Source of the DNA: Oegoconia quadripuncta
Lineage: Eukaryota > Arthropoda > Insecta > Lepidoptera > Autostichidae
Assembly: GCA_949316235.1 (NCBI GenBank)
Contig: OX438743.1
Span: 17,605,771-17,669,770 of the forward strand
Reading direction: 5' to 3'
Length of the DNA stretch: 64,000 nt
Shown here: positions 1-10,075 of the stretch, in pieces
How the letters are laid out: the number at the start of each line of letters is the position of its first letter
Position numbering within the stretch: the stretch's first letter is position 1
The notes under the pieces: generated by a model
What the model was told of the DNA's origin: nothing
Database searches by the model: none
The model's input: only the letters and a program-made list of their open reading frames with translations
Made by a program: the position numbers and the translations under genes

Positions 1-133
1 TGGAATAAAGTTTCATTACAAGATAATGTTCAGCTCTACTTAAATTATTTCATAGAAATTCTCAGCGACGCTACGCTTCACACAATTCTAATTTCAAATA
101 TAACAATAATATAAGATTTGCCTTGTCTATTTC

Positions 134-345
134 CGTGGCTGTCGTTAAAGGCAAGTCCATTAAATATAATAATATAGACACTTTGGTTATAGTGCTTTCA
201 AATTAGATGCTGATATAGAAATAATGTAGACAAGTTAGTAGTAGGGCTTCCAAATTAGTTACTGATATTTTTACTTGTTTAAATGAAATAATGTAAACAC
301 TTTAGTTATGGTGCTTCCAAAATAATTACGTATGTTTTTACGTAT
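134..345. repeat. degenerate tandem repeat, about 3 units of 50-70 bp
   Basis: Three successive units begin near 171, 221 and 289 with a variant of ATAATGTAGACA. Each is followed by a TTAGT-rich stretch and GCTTCCAAATTA. The spacing is uneven and the units have diverged. No coding potential is visible. Confidence 0.5.
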
Positions 346-349
346 GTAC

Positions 350-779
350 CCTTCAACAAAATAATAACGTCGAGCATATTATTATCTGAAATACCTCCTT
401 ATTAGAAAGAATGGGTCATAAACATAAATTACAGCACCTATTGAACCACCCACACTACTTACGTTTAAAACCTGTTTACTTGATGATCAAAATGTCTTTA
501 TTTTATCACGACCAGCACACTTGTTATTCAGCTTAAATGGGAATGTATGTATCGCCAACGCCTTAGCCATTAGTCAAATTTTAAGAAGTTATCTCAGTGT
601 TCAATGAAAGAAGGAAGAAAGGACACCATTGTTCATATGTATTTTACCATTTATTATTCCGGGTTGATTATTAGACCAGTTATGGCTACATAATTAAATT
701 GTGATTGATAATTAAATTGGCGAATAAAATCATATGTAATCTAAAATGTTTGATTATTTTGATTTAGATGTAGGTACCT
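350..779. other. no recognised feature
   Basis: AT-rich sequence without a long ORF and without a repeat I can match elsewhere in the window. Confidence 0.4.
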
Positions 780-780
780 A

Positions 781-962
781 CCATCAACAACCTTACACGT
801 CCCCACTGTTGGGCACAGCCACCTCTCACTGAGAGAGGGTATGGGCCATAATCCGCTATGCGTAGATTAGCGGGTTTACGTCAGACTAGTGGCCACCCGA
901 CAGTCAGTGTTTTGAAACCGCTCCTGTAAGGCCACCGACTTGGCTTAACGTCTGCCTTCAAT
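781..962 (+). repeat. dispersed repeat family D
   Basis: This copy shares CACTGTTGGGCACAGCC, TATGGGCCATAATCC and GGCCACCGACTTGGC with copies near 8045-8490 (reverse), 9598, 15165, 25086 and 25915. It is non-coding here. The class is unknown; a retroposon end is the likeliest explanation. Confidence 0.6.
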
Positions 963-1500
963 TGAAAACAATGTACTTATACAGCCCTTGAAATATTCGT
1001 AATATCTAATTCGGTAGAACGTGTACTAGATATTCTTATAGACTTTAATTGCAATCAACTAATCGATCCTCATAGTGCCGCCGCCACGCGGAGATTGGCA
1101 ATTATTGGAGCATTTCCATCTTCGAGGCTGCAACTTGAAATGTGACCTCTCCATAAACCGCAGGCGTAGTTTGTAGGTCCATTTTAGCATCTTCTAGATC
1201 ACTTTTACCTACGGCAGATCGGAGGTTTGAAGTACCTAGTGTCTTTTTGTACTTGTACAAAACGGCTGGAAAAATTTAGATTCGGTTTTGTGCATAACAT
1301 AGATGACATGAATAGATATGTTTCTCCGAAACAAGTGAACCGATTTAGTTGTGGATTCTTGCAATTATATTGTTATGACTTACTCTAACACATTGATTTT
1401 TAATTTGTCCGCTATCATCAGATAAATGCATACTTATACATGTATACCTACTAAAATTGGAACAACATGTAGGTACAATGGAACCAATTATAAAATGACA
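963..1500. other. no recognised feature
   Basis: Unmatched sequence, AT-rich at the right end, with no ORF of note. Confidence 0.4.
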
Positions 1501-1880
1501 AAAAGATATAAATAAATAAATAAAAAAATGTTTATTGCCTCAAGTCTGGGTACAGAACAATTTTAAAAATACTTAAATGCTACTTCAATATTGGGCAACA
1601 GGAAATGGCTGCACCAGCAACAGGATTCCGTACAGCGTTGATTTTCAGCCACTCCCTGTGCCAGAGGTGTAATGCGGGAGTATATAGCTGTTTTTTTTTT
1701 ATCCACAACGGGTGTTCACTTGACCTCAATCACACCTGAAGTTAAGTGAAGATGAGGCCGAAGGTGGTAGCGTACTGACCCGGAAATCACCATCTTATTA
1801 TAGCTGTATAGCTACATTTTAGACAGTTTCAGTGGGATCCAAAGTGGCCCCGCTCTCTTCATCAAAAGGAAATGATTTTG
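1501..1880 (-). mobile_element. LINE-like 3' end, minus strand, interrupted by a SINE
   Basis: Read on the minus strand the sequence ends in GGCAATAAACA followed by an (ATTT)n tail at 1501-1535. This is the usual layout of a lepidopteran LINE 3' UTR: poly(A) signal, then a short tandem tail. A SINE-A copy at 1691-1798 splits it. A similar body recurs at 37330-37440. Confidence 0.5.
1691..1798 (-). mobile_element. SINE-A, 5'-truncated, with 8-bp target duplication
   Basis: This is the 3' part of family A: poly(A) (seen here as T10), then ATCCACAACGGG, CACACCTGA and GTACTGACCCGG. The octamer TATAGCTG flanks it at 1683-1690 and 1799-1806, a clear target-site duplication. It inserted into the LINE-like tail that surrounds it. 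Confidence 0.8.
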
Positions 1881-1892
1881 ATTATTCTACAG

Positions 1893-2060
1893 TCAAACGT
1901 ATGTATGTACCACATTCATACGCTGTTTCCCAGTGGGGCAGGCGGAGACTATAGATTTCCATTTGCAACGATCCTGACATACTACTTTTGCTTCTTCCGC
2001 TGTCATGAAATGCTTCATAACGCTGCTCGTCAGTTATTTGATTGACTCGACCGTAAGTAG
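1893..2060 (+). repeat. dispersed repeat family E
   Basis: It matches 40508-40650 in reverse orientation. Shared blocks include GCTGTTTCCCAGTGGGGCAG and CAACGATCCTGACATACTAC. The function and class are not recognised. An apparent minus-strand ORF over it is most likely chance. Confidence 0.55.
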
Positions 2061-2164
2061 GTCCATTCCATTCCATTCCCACTTTCGTTATAAATCGCTT
2101 TCGTTATTCTCCTTCCATTCATTCGTTCCATATGCCTGTACGTTTTCGGCATTTAAAAAGTATA

Positions 2165-2520
2165 GAACCAACCCATCACTTCCCGTGGGTGGCGTAAAAA
2201 CCGGCTAAGGCTATCAGCCCACGGCCGACAATCGGTGACCGATTTTTTGTAGGGTAAAAATGAAACGTACTGATTGCAATGTTTCAACGCCCACGTCCTA
2301 CAAAAAATCGGTCACAATATCGGTGATAAGAGTATTGACGAAAAAATCGGCCGATTATCGTTCCCACAAAAAGTCGGTCGTGGGTGGGCACACTAATGGA
2401 CTTTCCACCAAAAAGAATCTATAAATTTGCACGTTTTAAAGGCGAAGTGCTCATCCCCTCCCACGTGTTCATATCTGTACATTTTGTAAGGTGAATCTAG
2501 TATATGGATTCAAGCATTAA
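2165..2520 (+). repeat. dispersed repeat family F, interrupted by a MITE
   Basis: The family begins near CTTCCCGTGGGTGGCGTAAA and continues with GGACTTTCCACCAAAAA, a GTGCTCATCCCC block and GGTGAATC near 2490. The uninterrupted copy at 6690-6880 shows that 2214-2391 is an insertion. Other copies lie at 18449, 26725 (reverse), 50604 and 58310. Confidence 0.65.
2214..2391. mobile_element. small MITE (about 180 bp) inside family F
   Basis: The ends are inverted: AGCCCACGGCCGAC on the left and GTCGGTCGTGGGTGGGC on the right. Inside, ACCGATTTTTTGTAGG occurs once forward and once inverted. The exact ends and target duplication are unclear, and no coding capacity is present. Confidence 0.6.
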
Positions 2521-2529
2521 ACTCCCACC

Positions 2530-2610
2530 CTCATCATCAGCATATCAGCTGAAAGACGTTCACTGCTGGACAAAGGCCTCCCCCAAAGATCTCCACAAAT
2601 AAGCTCCCAC
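2530..2610 (-). mobile_element. RTE-like LINE 3' terminal fragment
   Basis: Contains the reverse complement of the end motif seen in other RTE-like pieces here: CATCATCAG, CACTGCTGGACAAAGGCCTC and AAGATCTCCAC. It resembles 5256 and 9700. Confidence 0.5.
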
Positions 2611-2785
2611 CCTATTTAGGATAAAGATCGTCCTCCAATAAAGAGGTACCTAACTTTGTATGTATTTATGAATACTAGCTGATGAAGGAGTTTGTCTCAG
2701 TCGGTTGAGCCAGAACTGGATATGCACTTATGAACTCCACCGTACGTATTGTACTTATATAATAAATATAATAAATAAATAAATA

Positions 2786-3004
2786 TTTCGGACACTTACA
2801 CCAATCATCTAGTCCCAAACTAAGCAAAGCTTGTACTATGGATACTAGATAACGGATAAACATACATAAATATTTATATAAACATCCATGACTCAGGAAT
2901 AAATGTTCATATTCATCACACAAACATTTACCCGTCGCGGGATTCGAACCCTCAACCGTTGGTTTCGCTGACAGGGTCACTATCCGCTACACCAATCGGT
3001 CGTC
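2786..3004 (-). mobile_element. SINE-B, tRNA-headed
   Basis: On the minus strand the head runs from GACCGATTGGTGTAGCGG (box A-like) to GGGTTCGAATCCCGC (box B). It is followed by GATGAATATGAAC, the family body, and a tail ending in AAATATTTATTTATT. Family copies lie at 24528, 33911 and 59965. Confidence 0.75.
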
Positions 3005-3141
3005 AAATAATATATATTAAAGAACTAATTTGTATTTCGTGATTGTCTTTCCCCCTCGGCTTCACCGTAGTATATTCAGTACTATATCGTCCCGCGAGAT
3101 TTGTTTAAAAGGGATTAAACTAACCATATTATTAAAGTAAG

Positions 3142-3220
3142 CTTCATCTTCGACCACATAGTCACTTTCCATCAGGTGAGATTGTGGTCAAACGCGAATC
3201 CAATCAATCATAAAAAAAAA
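3142..3220 (+). mobile_element. SINE-G 3' tail
   Basis: Contains CTTTCCATCAGGTGAGATTG then GGTCAAACGCG, CCAATCAATCAT and poly(A). The same tail lies in reverse at 11893, 53934 and 58208. Confidence 0.6.
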
Positions 3221-3420
3221 TTTAAAAAAAAAATATAATATGATACACCAAGATATAGTCTATCTCTATACAAAATTTCAATCAAATCCGTTCAGGCATT
3301 ATAGCGTGATAGAGGAACAAACATCCGAACATTCTTATTTATAAGATACAAATCAAATACAATACGAATATAATTTACGAATTACTTAAACGAATTAAAT
3401 TTACGAATTAATTGTATAGG

Positions 3421-3490
3421 TTGCACGTGTCAATGGCGATGGGCTCACCCCCTGTCACGTGAGAATTTCTGTATATTTCATAAAGAGAAC
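3421..3490 (+). repeat. family F fragment
   Basis: Carries the central family F block CAATGGCGATGGGCTCACCC and GTCACGTGAGAATTTCTG only. Confidence 0.6.
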
Positions 3491-3503
3491 CGTAGATATA
3501 TCC

Positions 3504-3600
3504 ATGGACATATACAGACACGCCATCTAGTTCCACACTAAGCAACTAATCTTGTGTTGTGGATACCAAATGGTTGATACACTACACAAATACAATACAA
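3504..3600 (-). mobile_element. SINE-B 3' fragment
   Basis: Contains GCCATCTAGTTCCACACTAA and GGTTGATACACTACACAAAT, the reverse of the SINE-B tail. No tRNA head is present. Confidence 0.65.
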
Positions 3601-3870
3601 ATAGACTTTATTGCACAATAGAAAAGAAAATACAGTTACAGGTACGACATTGGAACCTTCAAGAGACGAGCCTATACCTTCCTCAAAGGCCGGCAACGCA
3701 TCTGTGACCCTTTTGGTGTTGCGGGTGTCCATGGGCGGCGGTGATTGCTTTCCATCAGGTGACCCGCATGCTCGTTTGCCGCCCTCTCATATAAAAAAAA
3801 AACAGAAAGTGGTAAGAGTAGAACGTACAATTTGGCGACCTTATCATCAAAAGCATCTCTTTCAGGCAAC
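3590..3870 (-). mobile_element. LINE 3' UTR, minus strand, split by another LINE end
   Basis: It is the reverse of 10076-10198: an (ATTGT)n tail, GCAATAAAGT, and the GGAAGAGAT-type start of the UTR. The two halves (3590-3641 and 3803-3870) are joined in the uninterrupted copy. This shows that 3642-3802 is a later insertion. Confidence 0.75.
3642..3802 (+). mobile_element. severely truncated jockey/CR1-like LINE 3' end
   Basis: Read from GACATTGGAACCTTC it encodes [17 protein letters not shown] then [13 protein letters not shown], the ORF2 C-terminus seen partly at 36030 and 57055. Non-coding TCATATAAAAAAAA follows. A short ACAG repeat at 3638-3641 and 3802-3805 may be the target duplication. 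It inserted into a minus-strand LINE UTR. Confidence 0.75.
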
Positions 3871-3904
3871 CTTTGGGTATAAGGACCTTTAAATACTAAC
3901 AGCT

Positions 3905-4130
3905 AATTTTGTTATACCTTTATTATAATATTTCTGTAGGCAAAGAACGCTATTGCCTTATCCAATTAAGCAGAAACCGAATATACACAAATCTTATCCC
4001 ATTTAAGTTCAAATTTAATTCAATAAGTTTATTCGGAAAACTCGCTGTCAATGTAAGTACAATTTATTATCGCTTAAGTATATTAGTAAAAAAATACAAT
4101 AGAAAAGAAATATAATTTAAATGCAAATAG
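3905..4130. other. no recognised feature
   Basis: AT-rich, no match in the window. The small ORF here has no recognisable motif. Confidence 0.35.
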
Positions 4131-4195
4131 GGCTGTGCCGGTCTATCAAGCCTGTCCTTGCCCTTCAATAAAGTGTATTTGATTGATTGATAAAT
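4131..4195 (+). mobile_element. LINE-type 3' tail
   Basis: Ends in TTCAATAAAGTGTATTTGAT followed by (GATT)n. Only the tail is left. Confidence 0.5.
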
Positions 4196-4384
4196 ACACA
4201 CGAGGTACAACAACACTACAACTGGATACAACTGGTAACCAAATATAAATCTTCAAACAACTCTTGTCTTGTATTTCTAGTTTAACTAACTAATTAATAA
4301 CTAAATAGATGAAATACTAAAAGAGATAAACTCGCCTTGTGTATATTTTTAATATGTCCTGCTTTATTGTTTTGTTTAATTATT

Positions 4385-4580
4385 TTTGCTTATATTCAAT
4401 AAAGTGTTAAATAGACAAAAATTTTATGTACCAACTTTAATAAAATTGTCTCTTTATTCTTTATTGCACATAAAAAACATGTTGACAATCAGTCGGAAAT
4501 ATTGTACAAAGGTGAGCTTATCTCTAATAGAGATCTCTTCCACCCAACCTCAGTGGTGGTTAGAGCATTGTGCGGGACGG
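4385..4580 (-). mobile_element. LINE 3' UTR fragment, minus strand
   Basis: Contains TTCTTTATTGCACA (reverse of TGCAATAAAGAA) and AGGTGAGCTTATCTCTAATA with AGAGATCTCTTCCACCCAAC. These match 60780-60880. Confidence 0.55.
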
Positions 4581-4599
4581 TGAACAAAAAGTGCAGTTA

Positions 4600-5250
4600 T
4601 CGAATGATTTTTTTTTTAATTAGAATGACATATATACTATACATATAGGTATATAATATTATATGTTATTTACATACATACACTACTAGAATACAGAAAT
4701 ACACTTAGTTATAAAATTACACGTGATTATTAGTAAACTATATAATATAAATAAATAAATATTACATATATATATTGTCATATGTCTATAGCTAAAATTC
4801 CATCAAGTACAGTGATCACAAAAAAACAAAAATTTTCAGTGCCGCGTTCACAGAAAATTCAAACTGTTCAAACAAAAAATTTCTAGTAAGTCACTTTGTG
4901 GAATTCTGGTTATAGAAAAGTAAAGCCTTCATTTAAATCGGTATAGTAACTGACGAGTTATTAACTAGTTTCTAAAACTAGAAATACAGGCAGTTATATG
5001 TACATTTATGGGTTATCCGTTTCCTTTGCTCTTGAGTTTAAAAGAGTCAGTCGGGGTCAATCTTGTTGAATGTCTGGAAAATTACTTCAATAGCTACGAA
5101 GTCTTTAGAAGTTTGTTACTTTCTGTTTGAGACTAATAATGTGGTAAGTATTTAAAGGTGAAGTTCGGATACGGTCTAATTAGGTCGGAAGTCAAATTCA
5201 AAGAAATCTTTTTGAAATCTAGCTTTTATTTAAAATATCCTTAAATATAA
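4600..5250. other. no recognised feature
   Basis: AT-rich with ATAT/ACATAC microsatellite-like stretches near 4630-4770. No gene is seen. Confidence 0.4.
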
Positions 5251-5255
5251 TAACA

Positions 5256-5460
5256 ATCATCATCATCATAATCAGCCGAAAGATGTCCACTTGTGAACAA
5301 AATCTCCAGATCTCCACAACGATCAGTCCTGTGCTGCCTGCATCCAGGGGCATACCATACCGTCTTTACCAAATCGTCGGTTTAAGAGGCCCATAGTGAG
5401 CGACCACGTTTCAGTTCCATATGTCATCACTGGCAACACACACTGATCAAAGGGTCAAAA
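5256..5460 (-). mobile_element. RTE-like LINE fragment, minus strand
   Basis: Contains CATCATCATCATAATCAGCC, then CGATCAGTCCTGTGCTGCCT and GCATCCAGG, the reverse of the RTE-like ORF end (compare 25570-25885). It is followed by GACCACGTTTCAG. The frame is broken. Confidence 0.55.
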
Positions 5461-5739
5461 TACAATAGGTAATAACTTACTTAAGGCTCCTTGGAGGCTC
5501 CACTGAAAACCAGAGTTGTAGTGAACGGGTACAACAAACACAATGTTATTTTTTGCATGTGTCTCGACTGTGTAATATTTGTACCAGATTGTTTGTGTCG
5601 ATTATTTTAGGTGAATGTAGTAGATTAAAAGGATACATTTTTTCCACATAATTCTGAAACACTTAAAAGCTTGAAGCGTTATTACGAACTGTTTTAAGCC
5701 CCAAGCTATCGTGTATTTTCAGTATTATTTTTTTAACAC

Positions 5740-5830
5740 TTTATAGCATATAAGCACACACATTAAACGTAACAAAAAAATAACAGGACAATATATACAA
5801 AAGACGAGCTTATCTCTATAAGAGAATAGG
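5740..5830 (-). mobile_element. LINE 3' UTR fragment, minus strand
   Basis: Shares ACGAGCTTATCTCTATAAGA with the tails at 4500 and 60840. Confidence 0.4.
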
Positions 5831-5954
5831 TAGAAAAAAAAATTTTTTTACTTGTGTTCTGAGACCTTGCTGCTGGCCAAATTTCATGATTTGCTTTGAT
5901 AATTACAGTACCCATTATTTTCTTTGTTTGTATTATATTGTGTATGAATCCCAA

Positions 5955-6175
5955 CTAATATTATAAATGCGAAAGTTTGTGTGTATGTCTGTATATATGT
6001 TTGTTACCTGTTCACGCCTCAACGGCTGGACGAATTTGGATTAAAGTTGGTGGGTAGACAGATTAGGATCTGGATTAACATATAGGAAAATTTTTTTGCT
6101 GAACCGATTTTTATGAAATCTTCCACACGGACAAAGTCGGGGGCGGAAAGCCAGTACATAATAATTTGTCATTAT
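5955..6175 (+). repeat. widespread lepidopteran repeat, possibly Lep1/Helitron-like
   Basis: Starts CTAATATTATAAATGCGAAA and includes GGCTGGACGAATTTGGATT and CACGGACAAAGTCGGGGG. I recall this as a very common lepidopteran repeat. The Helitron assignment is from memory and not proved here. Similar pieces lie at 35935 (reverse) and 44478. Confidence 0.45.
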
Positions 6176-6179
6176 ATAC

Positions 6180-6670
6180 ATATGTAGGTACATATATTTT
6201 ACACTATCATTATATGTAAGTTTATGTTTATATCTAATGTATGTGCGTTTATATCTATTATTTACTGAAGCACAAAAATTAATAAAAATTCATGCGTAGG
6301 GGAGATACAGTAAAAACAATTTTTGAGCTAAACGCGGACAGATAGTTGGACAGTTAAATTTAATTTATTATTGTGGGTATGATAATAATATGAAGTACAA
6401 CAAAGCGTTTACAAACAAATAGATATCGTCAAAATAATAAGTTTGGTACACAAGATTCAGCTCGATCAAATACCTAGAAATTATTTAAAATTCATTTTCA
6501 AGAATTTTATTATACTAACAAACTAACAGGTGAATTAATTAAAAGCTTGTAATAAAGAGTAAACAAAAGAACATAGCCGCAAAGTGCGTGTCGGACCACG
6601 TTACCCAAAGGATTCCACAGTTATAACATACATTTCAAAATTTGTATTTTGTAATTGATTTATGGCATGA
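6180..6670. other. no recognised feature
   Basis: AT-rich, no long ORF. A GTGCGTGTCGGACCACG piece lies near 6583. Confidence 0.35.
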
Positions 6671-6689
6671 GGTTTCGACACGTAAAACG

Positions 6690-6880
6690 AATAAAACCAA
6701 CCCATTTCTTCCCGTGGGTATCGTAATAGGTGACTAAGGGACTTTCCACCAAAAAATTCTATAGACTGACACGTTTTAAGGGCGCGCGATGGGCTCATCT
6801 CTTGTCACTTGTCAGAAATGCGCTTCTATATATTTCGAAGGTGAACCGTGGATCTTGTTTCAAGCGTTCGCATAACCAAG
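6690..6880 (+). repeat. dispersed repeat family F, uninterrupted copy
   Basis: Runs from AACCAACCCATTTCTTCCCG through GACTTTCCACCAAAAAA, GCGATGGGCTCATC and GGTGAACCGTGGATC to TTGTTTCAAGC. It is the reference for recognising the insertion at 2214-2391. Confidence 0.7.
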
Positions 6881-6949
6881 GTATTTCACAACAAATAATG
6901 AAATATTATAATATAATATAATAATTAATAATTTTGTAATATAAAAACC

Positions 6950-7170
6950 TTTTTTTTAAAGAGCAACCTCTCGAGTTCTTGCTTGTTCTTCTCAGGGGAA
7001 AATTGCCTTTTGAACAGAGCTTTAAAAATGTAAAATCTGACTATTATAAGTGTACCCTGTGTACCTACAAAATAAATTATTTAGTATTCGATTTGATTTG
7101 AATATTTGTAACACCCAAATGCTATAATTTGGGATATCTCTGACGGGGTGACCTGACTTTATGTATGTAG
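6950..7170 (+). mobile_element. LINE K 3' tail followed by family F end
   Basis: AAGAGCAACCTCTCGAGTTC, TTGCTTGTTCTTCTC and AAATAAATTATTTAG with (GATTT)n form the 3' UTR of the LINE whose ORF end lies at 7206. After it AACACCCAAATGCTATAATT and GGGATATCTCTGAC are the 3' part of family F. Confidence 0.55.
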
Positions 7171-7205
7171 TATCATTTATGTAATTTGGGACGGAGTTTC
7201 AAAAT

Positions 7206-7505
7206 TTGCCTTTAAATAAATTTAAAGCAATCATAAAACAGAAATTATTAACAAAAGGCTATTATAAAATCACTGACTATTTGAATGATAAGCAAGCATG
7301 GACATAGCAATTCATATAATTATCACATCGGAACCCATAATCTGTTTAAAAGAGCAACCTTGGAGTTTCTTGCTCGTTCTTCTCTCAGGAGTCAGCTTTG
7401 TGAATGAGCAGTAAATTTAGAATTTAAATGTAATATTAATAGTGACGTTTTCAAGTGATAATTTTATCCTATGTAATAAAATATTTTGATTTGATTTGAT
7501 TTGAT
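7206..7505 (+). pseudogene. LINE K: ORF2 C-terminus plus 3' UTR
   Basis: The frame 7206-7307 encodes 33 residues, LPLNKFKAII ... GYYKITDYLNDKQAWT, then a stop. This is the extreme C-terminus of a CR1/jockey-group LINE ORF2. The UTR follows with GAGTTTCTTGCTCGTTC and AATAAAATATTT, then a (GATTT)n tail at 7485-7505. It is 5'-truncated, which is usual for target-primed reverse transcription. Related ends are at 20565-21010 and 24030-24305. Confidence 0.75.
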
Positions 7506-8040
7506 TATGAACAGACTCAACTGTCGCCTACCAGCCTTCCTCACACCGGCAGCAACGTCACGATGATGGTGATGTATATTTGAAGAAGTTATGGGTACGA
7601 GATCACTTAATGTTTTATTGGTTATGAATCGTAATTTAATGTACTGAATAAAAACCCATAAGGCTTTAGGAGGAATCCATAAAAAGTGGAACTTGGTGAA
7701 TACACTGCACTGCTGTGCACCGACTGACGAATGTGTCGGAATTCAGAAAACAATAGTCAGATTTTGAATTGAAATTTATTTGAAATGATGACACGAAAAT
7801 AGAATTCAAAAGAGGCGAGCGAAGGAAAAAGGGAGATGACATAAACGAATGTGGCACCGTTACACGTCATGTCATAAGTTAGTCAAATATTACTCGTAAA
7901 CTAGCAGAGCTTCCTGAACTGTGACATTTTTGTTTTAAATTGTATTATCATTACTACTATTGCAAATATTTTTCAAAACAAAGAGAGGTTAAGATAGTAA
8001 GGGGTAACTAGTAACTAACAAAAATGACCAATTTACAGCA
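7506..8040. other. no recognised feature
   Basis: Unmatched sequence. GCAAATATTTTTCAAAAC occurs at about 7961 and again at about 8038, a direct repeat about 77 bp apart. Confidence 0.4.
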
Positions 8041-8044
8041 AATA

Positions 8045-8490
8045 TTTTTCAAAACGAAGTATGGATTCCCGTGCATCACAGGGCACGTTAATAGTTAGTC
8101 CTGGTTATTTTCAATTGAAGGGAATCGTTAGGCCCAGTCGGTGGCCTATAGGGGCGGCTTAGAAATACTGACTCCGCCTGGCTAGCTACCACCATCTTAT
8201 CTAAATCTGCCGCCAAGCAGCAATGTTAACAGCATTGTTGTGTTCCGGTTGTCAGAGATAAGATAGCCAATCCCCCAAATGTGTTGGGGTTTCCGGGTCA
8301 GTACGCTTCCACCTTCGACCTCATCTTCACTTAACATCAGGTGTGATTGAGGTCAAGAAAAAAACTGACTGTCAGGTGGGGACTACAGTCTAACATAAAT
8401 CCGCATTGGGCCCGCGTGGTGGAATTTAACCCACACCCTCTCTCAGAGAGAGCAGGCTGTGTCCCATCAGTGGAGTATAAGGCTGTTAAT
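8045..8490 (-). repeat. family D, minus strand, split by SINE-A
   Basis: The two halves (8045-8173 and 8364-8490) align to the copy at 15165 in reverse. They are joined across a SINE insertion flanked by ACTGACT. Confidence 0.65.
8174..8363 (+). mobile_element. SINE-A, 5'-truncated, with 7-bp target duplication
   Basis: Lacks the tRNA head and begins CCGCCTGGCTAGCTACC. It continues through CAGCAATGTTAACAGCATTG, GGGTCAGTACGCTTCC and CATCAGGTGTGATTGAGGTC to poly(A). ACTGACT flanks it at 8167-8173 and 8364-8370. Confidence 0.85.
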
Positions 8491-8528
8491 TGTTTATTCA
8501 TATACACAATCTTATTAGTTCTTATTAT

Positions 8529-8578
8529 AACCAGGACTAACTATTATAGTTATGAAACTATAATAGTTAGTCCTGGTT
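8529..8578. repeat. perfect hairpin, 23-bp arms, 4-nt loop
   Basis: The left arm (8529-8551) and right arm (8556-8578) are exact reverse complements around loop ATGA. The right-arm 18-mer TAATAGTTAGTCCTGGTT also occurs at 8089-8106, within the adjoining family D copy. Confidence 0.95.
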
Positions 8579-8876
8579 TAGAGAGAGAATAAGAATAAGA
8601 GAATAATTTATTGAATACAGTAATAAATATACACAGTACAAAATAGGGATGATAGCTACTGTAGTTGGAAACTGTAGTGTAGCTATAAACGCCCATCTCC
8701 AAAGCGACAGCGTACCAACGAATGTATTGTTGAACTTAGCATTATATGAAATTAATATTGTAACACAACAGAACTAATAAGTATAACTACACCACCAAAA
8801 TGAAACAAAGAAAAATTACAAAAAAATTCTTAAGTATCTACATAACTCACAATTGTTGTTTGTTATGTATATACTC

Positions 8877-8952
8877 GTATATGTATGTGTGTGTGTGTGT
8901 GTTTGTGTATGTGTGCGTATGTGTGTGCGAGTGTGTGTCTGTATGTATGTGT
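8877..8952. repeat. imperfect (TG)n microsatellite
   Basis: TGTG-rich with interrupting A and C. The cysteine/valine-rich ORF across it is an artefact. Confidence 0.85.
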
Positions 8953-8954
8953 AT

Positions 8955-9595
8955 AATACCTATATTTACTAATCGTCTAAAGAAGATTTTCGGTTTCCTC
9001 ATATGTGCGATCTTGGAGCCATTTAGATGTTAAAGTTTTAGTTTCTCTAGAAGTGTGGGGAAATATATAGTGTGATTACTGAACCCTGAAAAATGGAGGG
9101 AGAATTCTCTCAAATGAAGCTGCAATACAAAACCGTGATGCGACTGAAATAATGGACTCGGCAATATAATAATAATATTCAGAAAATTTGCATTTTCCTG
9201 TTCAAACAATCCATTACCGGCTCAAATAAAATATAAAAAATTGTTTTTGAACCCCTATAGATACCTATATTTGAGAAACTTTTCCTCTAGTACATAAGTG
9301 CCTACATATACTTAATGTCTATGATATAAGAAAATGATGCCTCGACTATTTAAAGTACCAAGAGGCAATACAAATATTTTAAATAAAGGGCCAATGACAC
9401 GAGCATTACACACACACAATGAGATAGCAGACAGAACAGATACTGTCATATGCAGTATGAGCGAATTTCAAAAAGTCGCGTTATTTGTACTATGTTATTT
9501 AGTATATACATAGTTGGTATACATAATTGTCATTTGTTAACTATCGCATTGAAGTAATCTGTAATGATAGTTATAAACTTGGTAAATAAATAAAT
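8955..9595. other. no recognised feature
   Basis: AT-rich. The segment around 9390-9500, with GAGATAGCAGACAGAACAG, may be repetitive but has no second copy in the window. Confidence 0.35.
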
Positions 9596-9597
9596 AA

Positions 9598-9665
9598 ATA
9601 ACCCTTCACTGCTGGGTCACAGCCTACTTTCACAAAGAGGTGGTATGGGCTCGTAGTGGAGTAAC
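9598..9665 (+). repeat. family D fragment
   Basis: ACCCTTCACTGCTGGGTCAC and AGAGGTGGTATGGGC match the start of family D. Confidence 0.45.
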
Positions 9666-9699
9666 TTTTGATAAGGACATTATAATTACTGGTGTATCA

Positions 9700-10075
9700 T
9701 CATCATATTAGACACAGGATGTCCACCGCTGAACAAAGGCCTCTCCCATAGATTTGCGGAGCAACTGGTTGGAAGCGGGCTGCATTCAGCAACTTCTCGA
9801 GATCATCATCAGGTCGTCATCCACCGCGTGAGTGGAGGTCCTAGCGCTTTGCCAGTATAGTTTCCACTCGAGAACTGCTCAGTTCTTCGACCAATGTTAC
9901 CTGCCCACTGCACTTCAAGTTACTAATCTGCTGGGTTATGTCGGTAACTTGCTGCGGATTTCTTCATTGCTAATCCGACCATGTAGTGAAACGCTGAACA
10001 TCACCTACTTGAGATTTCTTACGAGGCCTATTTGAGAGACCACGTTGAGTGGCATAAGGCAGCACTGGTAAAAGG
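9700..10075 (-). mobile_element. RTE-like LINE fragment, minus strand
   Basis: In reverse it carries the RTE-like ORF end: ATCATCATATTAGACACAGG, CACCGCTGAACAAAGGCCTC, CAGGTCGTCATCCACC and AACTGCTCAGTTCTTCGACC. Further sequence near 9930-10050 (ATTTCTTCATTGCTAATCCG) includes the intact-looking spacer between coding blocks. Frames are disrupted. Confidence 0.55.
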
